DNA of 64,000 nucleotides from Rhizophagus clarus (Eukaryota; Glomeromycota; Glomeromycetes; Glomerales; Glomeraceae): the NCBI GenBank assembly GCA_015698045.1, contig BLAL01000033.1, positions 151,225 to 215,224 of the forward strand. The letters are read 5' to 3'. Under the pieces are notes generated by a model that worked only from the letters and a program-made list of their open reading frames with translations, was not told the origin of the DNA and made no database searches. Of this stretch, positions 46,559-56,549 are shown one piece after another (the stretch's first letter is position 1; the number at the start of each line of letters is the position of its first letter). A program made the position numbers and the translations under genes.

Positions 46559-46858
46559 TTATTTCAGTTCTGTCTCAACCGATCTCCGGGGAAGAAGCAA
46601 AGTAGAAATCAAAGAATGGGAATCATGTATGGAAAAGGAACATCTTAAAAAGAAAGAGGCAACGGTTCTGCGAGTTAGAAATATCTGAGTAGATGATTCA
46701 TGCTGAAGCTTCTCTTCTATCATTTCATCACTGATGCTTTTTCTTATGCGCCTTATCCAAGAAAGCATCCATTTCCCTTTCCTTCGATGACTTGGTATTC
46801 TTGAACTGGTCTTATGCGCATATACTGTATAAAACTTCTGGTCAAATGATCGTAGCAT
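46559..46858 (-). CDS. Hypothetical 99-residue frame, doubtful
   Basis: An ATG-initiated frame (MLRSFDQKFYTVYAHKTSSR) has no stop for 99 codons and a basic composition. The local GC content is higher than in the surrounding spacer, which is the only argument for coding. I recognise no domain and see no splice partner. It may equally be chance. Confidence 0.2.
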   Translation of the reverse strand: MLRSFDQKFYTVYAHKTSSRIPSHRRKGKWMLSWIRRIRKSISDEMIEEKLQHESSTQIFLTRRTVASFFLRCSFSIHDSHSLISTLLLPRRSVETELK

Positions 46859-47821
46859 TGCTTTAAATTCCTAATTAGCTAATTACACATGTGCATATTG
46901 CATATTTTACCAAATTCTGTAGACCAATAAAAATCACAGTTTTGCACTGAGATTATCATTTAATCTCATTTGGATAAATTGTTTGTACTTGGCGTGAAGA
47001 ACAGGTTATACTGTACTAATTAAACTGGCTGGTACTTACAAAAAAGAGATCTTTTTTTCTGTTTTTTTTCTAATTATTATGCTTTTTTATTTCTATCTAA
47101 GGCTGTGTTTTATTGTGCCATTGATTTACTTATTATATGGCTATATTTATTTCACCATCAATCATCGCTTTGTGTAAAGCTATAGTTTGTGGTTGTGCAA
47201 ATTTCCCACTGGCGCTTTCCCGGGTGTTTAATAGAATAATTGGTCGGCAAGTCATGTATAATGTATATTGATATAAAAGAATTTATTTTTTAGTTGTCTT
47301 TCCGGCGCAGATTACTAATGTATATTAATTTAATTATGGTGTGTGACTAAACAAATATTGACGACAACTTTTCAAATAAAAAGGTATCCGTAATTAGACA
47401 ACTAAACAGGAACATCTCAGTGCTAGGGTAAGCCTTGTTTAGAATAAGCCCAGCAATTCCGTACTGAGATTTTCGAATGATGTTTCCCATTTAGGATAGG
47501 CCCAACACTTCGCTAGTTGTATATAAATACCCCTAATTTTTCAAGAAAAATAAAGTTTTATAACGATTTCCCTTAATAACTTATTTTCACGTTCCTATTT
47601 TTTTTTAAAAAAAAAAAGAAATAAAAATTTTAGAAAAAATCTTATTCCCACGTCCTTTTTTTTTAAATAAATATGATTAAAAAAAAAAAATTTTCTCCTC
47701 CTACCCGAAAGAACTTTGTTTTATCAAAAAAAAAAAAAGAATTTTCTCCTCCTACCTTTAAGTTTTATCAAAAAAAAAGTTCATACTCTTCCTTTTTAAA
47801 ATAACGTATCTTAATTTTAAT
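46859..47821. promoter_or_regulatory. Spacer and presumed promoter of the zinc-knuckle gene
   Basis: Within 47415-47545 lies a repeated motif pair (TTTAGAATAAGCCCAGCAATTC and TTTAGGATAGGCCCAACACTTC), then TTGTATATAAATACCCC at 47518, a good TATA candidate about 300 bp upstream of the ATG. From 47590 to 47800 there are T-runs and two TTTTCTCCTCCTACC copies. Confidence 0.45.
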
Positions 47822-48670
47822 ATGCCCGATAACATTGATAACACTACTATTATCGACAATAATAATGAAGTTAGCGATGATTTTTATATAATTGATAACC
47901 CGAACGCGATTAAAGATATATTAAGTATATCTGTTAATCATTCTATAACAATAAAGAATAATTCTAGTACAATTCAAATGTTAATTACAATACTCCAAGG
48001 TAAGTTAACACTATGTTTTTTGGGTGCATTGATGCTGTATATGGCTCTATCAGGTTACTGATACTGTATGTTTTGATACTGACTAACAATATAAGAACGA
48101 CTTACTTCTGCTTCATCTACTATCTCTCCTCCTATTGTCTCTACTTGTCCTCTTAATGTCTCTGCTATTGCCTCTCCTTCTCCTCCGGTCTCAACATACG
48201 GATCCTTGTCAGATTCAATTTCATCTTTAAGCTCTTCGCTACCCTTAGACTCTTCAATAACCTCATCATCAATAACTCCCTTAACGACTTTAATTTCATC
48301 GATCTCACCAATTTCCTCGATCTCCCCAATTTCCTCGAACCCACCAATTTTTTCGAACCCAGCTCCCGGTTCAAATTTAAATTTTATATGCACGTCGGAG
48401 GGGGTCGCTTTATCTAGCAGGACAAATTGGATTGCGCCTATCGGCTCATATAAAGATCCGTGTTACTTATGTGAATATTACGGGCATGGTTTTAATACCT
48501 GCCCGAATATTCAGCAAAATTACCGGGGAAGATGCTGCAGGTGTTGGGTCAGTCCGCACGAGTCAAAAGATTGCCATTTACGAAAAGGTGAAAAGGTACC
48601 TATTCCATTTAAAAAGAATTTTTTAAAGCCGGCCAATTTAATCAAATTTTTTGGAAGAATTGAGGAATAG
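47822..48670 (+). CDS. Zinc-knuckle (CCHC) protein, two exons, intact
   Basis: Exon 1 (47822-47999) and exon 2 (48096-48670) join in phase to give 250 residues without stops. The N-terminal exon is Asp/Asn-rich (MPDNIDNTTIIDNNNE). The middle is Ser/Pro/Ile-rich with ISSISPISS repeats. The C-terminus has two tandem zinc knuckles, CYLCEYYGHGFNTC and CCRCWVSPHESKDC, followed by a basic tail (KGEKVPIPFKKNFLK). CCHC knuckles bind single-stranded nucleic acid; Gag-like or RNA-handling roles are possible but unproven. It converges with a Tc1 transposase tail (48930-49521). A decayed paralogue in the same arrangement is at 19094-19585. Confidence 0.75.
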
Positions 48671-48684
48671 GTTTTTTTTTTAAT

Positions 48685-48840
48685 TCATTTCTGGTCGCCT
48701 TGGTGGCGAATTTTTTATTCTATGTAGTTTGTTTGGTCCGCCTGGTGGCGGGTTTTTTTCCTGGTTCGTCTGGTGACGAGTTTTTTTTCTGGTTCGCCTT
48801 GTGGCGTAAAGGTTTCTGGTTCGCCTGGTGGCGTGTTCTT
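48685..48840. repeat. CGCC-TGGTGGCG minisatellite
   Basis: Five imperfect copies of GGTTCGCCTGGTGGCG are separated by T-runs. Each copy can fold on itself (CGCC pairs with GGCG). The array lies between the convergent zinc-knuckle and Tc1 genes. The other locus retains only two weak matches (CCTGCCACCACGG near 18972 and GCTACCAGC near 19013). Confidence 0.8.
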
Positions 48841-48929
48841 TTTTTGTTTTGATATTTTTTTATAATAATAATAAATAATAATGCATTTTATCAATCACAC
48901 TGGCACTAAATAAAATTTATTAAGACATT

Positions 48930-49521
48930 TTTTGAATATTATCTTGAATGCCAAATTGATATGATGATAATGTTAAATTCATATTGCAGAAAATATAAAA
49001 AAAAATTGTTCAATATGGAAGTCAGTAATTTGATGGCTGTTTAAAAATCTAAGGTTTCTGTTAAGATTGTTTGTTTCTTTACTATAAAAATGCTGATCAA
49101 TAACTTTTAGTTCAGTAAAATTATTAATTTGTATAATAAATTCCTTTTATTCAGCAATAAATTTTGAAGTTCAAATAATTTTGACATTTAATTTTAATTT
49201 ATAAATATCCAGATGTTCAAAGCACGCCTTAGCAAAATTTTTGCCAATTGTCATACAACTGAAATTTAACGCGTCTACTGGATTTTCTACAGATTCTACC
49301 CAATCACGATATTGTCGTAAAAAATTTTTAATATAAAAAAATGCTTGCTCGATCTGTAAGCAATAAATTTTTAAATAATGGAAGATTAAATTCTTACGGG
49401 ATTATAATCGGGAGAATAAGATGGCAAAAACTCAAGTCGTATTCCTTTCTCCTCACAAATATTCCGCAAACGCTGACTTTTATGTATAGATACATTATCT
49501 AAGATTAAAACGCTATACTAG
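48930..49521 (-). pseudogene. Tc1/mariner transposase C-terminal part with 3' region
   Basis: The minus strand reads SVLILDNVSIHKSQRLRNIC, then LEFLPSYSPDYNP, a 46-bp intron, IEQAFFYIKNFLRQYRDWVE, and a C-terminus TIGKNFAKACFEHLDIYK. This carries the second Asp (LDN) and the final Glu (NPIE across the intron) of a DD34E-type core. The upstream exons with the first Asp are missing, so the copy is truncated on its 5' side. The 3' 320 bp match 18587-18906. It converges on the zinc-knuckle gene. Confidence 0.82.
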
Positions 49522-49793
49522 TTATTTAACTAAATAAAATATTAAATAAAAATATTTATTATAGTCTATGTGGTTTTATATTTCGCTTCGAAAAATGGTA
49601 AACAAGTTGGAAAGAAAAAGAGATGGTTAACGCGGCACAATAAAAATCAATAAAATCTACGTACAATGCGAAATCAGGTCACATGAATTATTAGCAGAGT
49701 GGTGGCGCTATGATATATTGTAATCTTTATTATCATAAAGGAATAAAAAACATATCAATGTTATCACGGTCTTTTATGTGATATGTACTGTAT
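49522..49793. other. Short spacer, no gene
   Basis: No coding frame or repeat is recognised here. It marks where homology to the Tc1 transposase stops. Confidence 0.4.
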
Positions 49794-52700
49794 TTATGAA
49801 AAAAGATGGAGTTTTAAAGAGCTAGCAATGTTTCTTCTACTACGGGAAGGAATTTCTAGATCTTCTGTAATAACATCTAACTCCTTAACCTTTTCTTTGA
49901 TATTTGCGCTTTCAGTTTCAACCCAGACTATTTTGAAGTATTTTCTGGAGAATTCTATTAATTTATCTAGTGAAGTTTCCGATAATTTTGTAAAATCGAT
50001 AGCTGAAACGTATCGGCTTAAGATTCTCTTTAAAACCACCTCACGTGATATGAAATTGTTTACTTCCTCGTCGGTAGGATCTGAACTTTCTGTATATCCA
50101 CTTTAATAGAAAAAAAATTTAAATCATTAAATCATTGTAATAAAACAACAACATAACGATATGAACGTATCGATCACCTTTCTACAATTTGTCGAAATTC
50201 TTTTACTAATGTTGAAAGTACATTTTTCAATTGATATCGATAGTCGGAAAATGATTTATGATATCGTTCGTTAATTGACTTCGCCACGCTTTGATAAGCA
50301 TCATGCCCAAAAATTTTTTGTGTTATTTTATCAAACGCATGATCGGGCGGATTTCTAGTTCGCAAAAAAAGGCATTTCATTTCTTCGTCAATAAGACGAT
50401 AATTATCCTAAACAGTAATAATATCAATAATACATAATACATCAGTAATTCTGTGTAATAACGATTGTTCTTAATTGGTAAGAATGTAACAACCAAAATA
50501 AGAAATGGATTTTACGTTGTCAGATGGTGACGAAGTCGAGGTGGTTAGTGGCAAATTTGTTGATGGCTGCTTCGTCGAGGCATCAAGCATTTTGTTTGCC
50601 AGATGTAGTACACTTGGATGTAAGACCAACCAATTGCAAATTTGCAATTGATTGGTCATTGCGCCAAATTGAACTGGAATTTCTTCTTCACTCTCTAGAA
50701 GTAATATTAAATGAGAATAAAATTATATTCATTAATTATGTTCAGATTAAGGTTGCTTGCCGAAACCCATCTGGCCTAACGCGAAATGCCGAAACTCATA
50801 CATAGTGCCGAAATGCTGAAATGCCGAAATGCCGAAACTGCCGAAACTGCTGAAACTGTTTCGGCATTTCGGCATTTTGGCAGTTTCGGCAGTTTCGGCA
50901 TTTTGACATAGTTTCGGCATAAGTAATACTAATATTTTAATAGAGTTTTGGTATATTTTCGTCATGTTAATAGTATCTGACAGATAAAAATTTATTTTTT
51001 AAAATTTAAATTATTTATTGTATTTATTATACGTAATCCAATGATAAAAACTAGCAATTAAATTCAAATTTATCACTAAAGAAATAAAATCCCAGTTAAA
51101 AAAGTTCACCATTTTATTTTTATTTTATTTAATTTTGATAAAAAAAAAATATTGATACTTGTTCGCTACTATTTTAAAAAATAGTACCCAGGCTGTACGA
51201 CATGGACGTCAGTATCAATTCACAGCCCAAAAAAAATGTGAGTCTCCAGCCGATATTTGGTACGGACTGGGCCTAGCTACTCACTATAAAATAATATAAT
51301 AAATTAATAAATTATCTTCGGTGACAATACGTAGGTAGGTTTCTTGCCCTTCTACGATCGTGTCGCGTATCTAAAATAAATTGGTTAATTTAAGATGTGA
51401 ATAAACTTTAATTATAGAAATTTTATAATTACCTCGTCTTTCCCAAAATCTCGATCTAAATGTGCGATAATATCTTGCTCCGATACGCGACCATCTTCTT
51501 CCAGGACACCGCTACGATAAAGGCAAAAACTCTAAATATCAAAAAACGAAATAATATTTAGTTAAATATTTTCAATTTTAAGCAAATATTTTTTTTTGCC
51601 ATTATATTTTTCATACATGGTATTCCCTGAGAAGATTCCTCCATTTTTGGTGGCATCGTTGTGCCGTGAACCTCGAAGTTCTAAAATGACGATTTAGTCT
51701 GATTCAAACGAACGAATTAGTTGGATTAAAGATAATAATTCTATTTTTAACATATTTTAACATATTAAATATTATACATATGAACCTTCTTGCGATTGAC
51801 CTCCAGAATCTCGATCGATCTCTCCCGTATTCGTTATGAAATTTGTCATTTCTTCTTCTTCTTTCTTCCACCAAGTAATCGGTGTATTCATCGAACCATT
51901 GAATAGGACGAGAGTGGCGACGAGGCTGGCGATGGGGCTGGCGATGAGAGTGACGATGGGGCTGGCGATGAGAGTGACGATGGGACTGGCGATGAGAGTG
52001 ACGATTGGGCATATTTACAAAATTAAGATGTGAGGAAAAACGCAAAAAGAATGAGATGAGTAAATCGTAAAATATCCTTTTATAAATAAAATTTGGACAA
52101 TTCCTTTTTGTTCCCTTTCTTCAAAATACTGATTTATTAGTTTGCATCATTAAATTTAAATATCATCCTTAAAATAATAAATCTTTGTTTATTCTCTTTG
52201 TTCTTAAAAAAAATCATTTTTTTTAAAAAAAAATCAGAATATTTTGTACATCCCTTAAAAAAAAATAAAAAAATCAGTGCATAATACATACAATGTGATT
52301 TGTATAAAAAAGTCATCTTGCATCGTTAAACAAATACCGATATAAAATTACTAATCATCATCCCTGTGTGATAAAATTTAATTGTTAACTTCTTTCTCTT
52401 TCTTTAGAGCACACATTGAACACGAATCAACACAAATTTAACAAAATTTGGCTAAAACGAGCGAAATTTTACCAGAATTATCAGCACAAATCGAACACAA
52501 ATCGAACACAAATTGAACAAGATCGAAAGAGTTCGTTTGCATCACGTCGGTGTTGTTTAAATTTCGTCACACAAAAATTTTTTAATTTAAACTCTTAAAT
52601 AAATCAATATAATTATAAACTTATTTACAAATTTACTTTATTAATAAAAGAATTATTGTTATAATGATTTCCTAAAAATAAAGAAAAAATTATTCTTCTT

Positions 52701-55700
52701 CATCTACATCATCTACATCGATGAATTCATTCAATAAATCCTCTACATTATAATCAAAATTTCCTCCCCCATCGCTTTCTTGTTCGCTTTCTTGCTCATC
52801 ATCATTGCCATCATCTGTATTAATTTTTTGTATTCTTCTTCAGATTCATCTAAAATGTCGTCCGGGATCTCTCCAATTTCTTCAATTATTAATTTGTGTG
52901 ACAAATCAACAAATTTATCGATCCATACATGTTCTATTAGGACAACACAATTATCTGAAGGAACTGTAATTTGATTAGGTAAACTTTCATTTGATAAAAC
53001 ATCACATTCATCATCATCATTATTAGTTTCTGCCAGAGCCTCTGCAATTCGAATGTTCATTTCAGTTTCGCTAATACGAGTATCATTTTTTTCTATACCA
53101 TAAAAACCAAGCTCTTTCTTAGCATTGGACTTCCAATGCATGATCATTTTAGCCATGGATTCTAGTCGACTTATATTCAAATTTAAACGCCGATCATTAA
53201 ATAGCCAGCCAAGTGTTGAGAATCCTCGTTCGCAACTTGCGGAATTTGGACAAATCGCTAATAGATGGCGAGCGACTCTTGGGAGGCTGTTCGGTCGAGG
53301 GTCAGTATCGATCAAATTCCACCAATTTAGAGGATCGTCTAGAGAACAAGATTCATCAAGATCAAAGGGTGGTTTATTATCACGGTAGTCCTTAATTTGC
53401 TCGCATAGAGCCCTGGATTCTTTAAGATCAAATCCTAACCTTTTACCAATTGTAGTAGCGCACCTCACGATCCTTGAATAAGCTTTGGCTGTGAGAGGCT
53501 TACTCCTAAATCGGGGATCTAGGAAAAAGCAGGTTATATATTTGTCATCATCAAACTCTTTGAATCTTTCATTCATCACGTTGAAACAATGGTTACGGAA
53601 GTTTTGATTAAATGATTTGGGTAATTGTTTCAAAACTGCTGATAGTCTTATCAAACTTAAAAAACAATCTCCAAGCGTCGCTGATCTTGATTCTAAAGCC
53701 AAGACGGCTTTTCTCAATGGATTTAAAACGAATAAAAGAATTCGTAAATTGGAAAAAAAATTCTGTGTTTGGATAACACGTTTGACCTTATCGTTCAACA
53801 AATTACTTTCATTAGTAATAATTTGTTCTAGTACTGGTTCCAACCTAATTACCGAATCTACTGATTCGCTAGCCATTGTCCATCGCGTCTTACAATATAA
53901 CTTAATGCCTCCTCCATGAATACTATTCTCTTTGATGAGTTGTGTGAGTTTGGCTCCAGCTTGATGGGAATTTTTAAAAAATGAAGCTAATGTATTAACT
54001 TTTCGTAATAAACGATCTCCAAAACTTTCTTTAAGTATATCACACGCGATAAGATTGACCGCATGTGCTATACATCGTACGTTTTCGATGTTAGGGTATT
54101 TCTCTTCAATAATTTTGCGTGCATTCCGAACGTTTGAGGCATTATCGGACACAATAGCCGATATTTTATTCGGGCCGATCCTTTCAATTATTTCTCCAAT
54201 CACTTCGGCTATGTAATTACCTGTATGCGAATGTTCTGACAAATCTTGAAGTTTATACAAATACTCTTCTCTCGACGGAGTCATAATAACAAAATTCCAT
54301 ATAGAATGATGAGTGGGGGACGTCCAACCATCGAACGCTAAATTATATTAATATTAATATTATTACTTAAAAACACATTAAGAATATTGTTTTAAAAAAG
54401 TATAAAAAAAGTATTAAAAACCTAAAGTCAAATTAGCTCCATTTTCAATGACGGATGTGACAGTTGAGTTCACCATTGATAATTCCCGCTCAAGTAACTG
54501 ATCTGACAAAAATTCTCTGGTTGGCAGCTCATACGAAGAATTAAGCTCCTTTACAAAGTTAATAAAAAAAGGGTGCTCAACTATCCGGAATGAAATACCA
54601 CATGCAACGAAAAATTTAGCCAAGGCACGATTAATCCTAGTTACTCTACCATCAGGAATTTTTGTGGAATCATGGTAGTCTGTAATATTTAACTGATTAC
54701 TCCCAACAATTTTTCTTTTTTTATTAACTTTATCTTCACGCTCTAATATTTTATTCAAATATTTTCTAACAATGGGTCCTGGAGCTTCTGAGCAGTGGTT
54801 CGCAAAGTGCTCTTCAAGTTTTGATATATCACCTCGTGACCATGAAAAATTACAATATTTACAAGTGGCATGATATTTTCCTGAACCAACGGGATTTCCT
54901 CTAATAGCATCCTCCCAGGTAGAGCTGGGAGGCCTACCACCTTTATTTTTATTTTTTTCTAAGTCTAAAGTGCTGGTCATATTGAAATGTGTATAAAGTT
55001 TTTTTATTTTGTACGTGTTTAAGTAAAAAAAGTAATGCAAGGCAAACATGAAGTAATTTAAAAAATCCATAACAGATAATCATATGATTTGGTTCAAATT
55101 TCAAGGTATAGCCGTAACAGTTGGGGATTATAACAGTAAAATGATAAATAAAAAAAGGAGTTAAAGGAGTTAAAGGACGAAAAGTAACTGATTATCTTTG
55201 ATATTAATGATGTCAGATCATTTCCTGAATGACCGTCAGATATGATTGGTTGTGTGTCATGTGGTGGCTGAATTTTATTTTGTTACACTAATTACATTAT
55301 TAGAAAAATGAAACTATGCCGAAACTATATTAAAGTATTAATATATATTATGCCGAAACTATGCCAAAATGCCGAAACTGTTTCGGCATTTCGGCAGTTT
55401 CAGCAGTTTCGGCATTTCGGCATTTTTGGCTGCTTGCCGAAACCTAGTTTCGCTAGTTTCGGCAGTTTCGGCATGCCGAAACTCACTAGTTTCAGCAAGC
55501 AACCTTAGTTCAGATTTTATGTTTTTACCGCTTTCATCATTTTCATTTTCTTCTTGTTCTTTATCTTTCTCTCTCCTATCCCTCTCTCTTCTCTTTTTCT
55601 CTCTTCTCTCTTTCTCTCTTCTCTCTTTCTCTCTTCTTTCTTTCTCTCTTCTCTCTTTATCTCTCCTCTCCATCTCTTTCTTCTCATTTTCTCTTCTTTC

Positions 55701-56132
55701 TTTTTCAATATTTCTTTCTTCTTGCTCTGGAAGCATATCTTCATTATAACGAAGTAAATTTAGTTTTAAATAAATTCGCAGAAATATCATTTCAATTGAA
55801 TAATAAAATAATTATTATAACGTATTTACCCAAAATAATTCTTTCAATATCATCATCTTGTCTATTATTACCTTCTCCAATATCTACATCTTGTCCATGT
55901 AAATTATCTTGTTCATGTTCACTTCCTTCCTCTCTCCTTTCATCTCTTTCCTTATTATAATCACGTGAAGAGTTGGCAACATATATACGAATAGTTTTTG
56001 TAGTCTTTGCAGCTTTTGTTGCCTTGTCTTTTAGGTATCATTATAATAGTATTAGGCGCAATTACTATATAAATTTTAAATCAAAAATATAATATTATTA
56101 CCTTTTTCTGTTACTCCTCTGCGTTTAGTCAT
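49794..56132 (-). CDS. Intact six-exon gene of unknown function with a hAT element in intron 3
   Basis: Exons are 56102-56132, 55830-56027, 55529-55738, 50516-50694, 50178-50407 and 49794-50100. All boundaries are GT..AG, all phases match, and the sum is 1155 nt (384 residues) without a stop. The start is MTKRRGVTEK. Residues about 80-145 are a highly charged ERREKERREK repeat, probably a long helix or coiled coil. The C-terminal 200 residues are conserved-looking: WLVLHPSVLHLANKM, LFLRTRNPPDHAFDKITQKI, YHKSFSDYRYQLKNVL, SRYVSAIDFTKLSETS. The FLRTR block resembles the gene at 43843-45697. I do not recognise the family. Intron 3 would be 66 bp without the 4.76 kb hAT insertion, which lies in the same transcriptional orientation. 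Whether the enlarged intron is still spliced is unknown. Confidence 0.75.
50752..50935. repeat. Left subterminal GCCGAAACT repeats of the hAT element
   Basis: Direct and inverted copies of CCGAAATG / CCGAAACTG and TTTCGGCATT / TTTCGGCAG are packed here, forming a strong potential foldback around 50860. The same words fill 55320-55500 at the other end. In hAT elements such subterminal motifs are usually transposase sites. Confidence 0.8.
51151..51219. other. Conserved hairpin downstream of the trihelix gene, copy 2
   Basis: The arms ATTGATACT and AGTATCAAT enclose a loop of about 50 nt related to that at 25351-25426. It lies 65 bp beyond the stop of the trihelix gene, within the hAT element and in the same relative orientation as copy 1. 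Confidence 0.6.
51284..52012 (-). CDS. Trihelix (Myb/SANT-like) cargo protein of the hAT element, intact
   Basis: Exons 51786-52012, 51617-51680, 51433-51531 and 51284-51370 join in phase to 158 residues. The N-terminus is a His/Arg/Ser/Gln-rich repeat (PNRHSHRQSHRHSHRQPHR). A trihelix-type domain follows: WFDEYTDYLVEERRRRNDKF, RSRFWRSIARR, then FTAQRCHQKWRNLLREYH. The spaced Trp residues are retained. The start chosen (52012) gives the basic repeat directly. Trihelix domains bind DNA; in PIF/Harbinger elements a Myb-like partner is needed for transposition, but I know of no such partner in hAT elements, so that role is only a hypothesis. A decayed relative with the same downstream hairpin is at 24491-25172. 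Confidence 0.82.
52743..54980 (-). CDS. hAT transposase with BED finger, intact or nearly so
   Basis: Exons 54422-54980 and 52743-54337 join in phase to 717 residues. Start MTSTLDLEK (54980) is preferred over an upstream in-frame ATG at 55070, whose extra residues are hydrophobic and unlike the family. Domains in order: Lys/Gly/Pro-rich tail, BED finger (CKYCNFSW and HFANHC), first Asp (FDGWTSPTHHS), second Asp (IVSDNASNVRNA), RCIAHAVNL, TRWTMASESV, and C-terminal dimerisation domain (LAICPNSASCERGFSTLGWL). The last 25 residues look odd: another frame after an A-run near 52820 gives an acidic tail (NVEDLLNEFIDVDDVDEEE, to about 52692). A one-base change there is therefore likely; it should not affect the core. 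Confidence 0.88.
55320..55500. repeat. Right subterminal GCCGAAACT repeats of the hAT element
   Basis: Same words as at 50752-50935, in mirror arrangement, reaching the right inverted end. The upstream in-frame ATG candidates for the transposase stop short of this block. Confidence 0.75.
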
Positions 56133-56549
56133 GATAAACAAACAAGATGGTACTTATCGGTATTGTGCTAGTAGCAACGTAAAGAAATAGGTGATTCGTC
56201 ACGTAAAGAAATAGGTGATTCCTGACGAAACGAATACAGCATCATCTTTATTTATTTATAGAGATTTCTCCTAATATTAAGAAAAAATTACATCGTGACC
56301 GCAGCACATAAAAGGAAATTGGGTTAGCATTCTCGAAAAAAACGTTCATGGTTACATTAAATCTTGGATAGTTGATCGGAAGAATTTGTTAATGGTTACA
56401 TCGATTCTTTATGACGAAAATTTTGGGAAAATTTGACGTCTTAACGGTTACATGTAAAGAAATTATATATGAGTATCGTAACTGTAGGACATAAACGGAA
56501 ATTTGGCCAACAAAATTTTCAAATTATTGGAATAATTGATCGGGAAAAT

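Larger units (their letters stand above)
50748..55507. mobile_element. Complete hAT element carrying a transposase and a trihelix gene
   Basis: The inverted ends are TAAGGTTGCTTGCCGAAAC (50748-) and its complement with one mismatch (to 55507). The 8-bp duplication GTTCAGAT flanks both sides exactly (50740-50747 and 55508-55515), which is the hAT hallmark. Inside both ends are GCCGAAACT-type subterminal repeats. Both genes are on the minus strand, transposase first and trihelix gene downstream. The intact frames and exact duplications suggest a recent insertion. Confidence 0.96.

Noticed and set aside
55359..55757. Plus-strand Ser/Leu/Phe-rich frames
   Set aside because: Antisense to exon 3 (ERREK repeat) of the intact gene at 49794-56132 and to the hAT end repeats.
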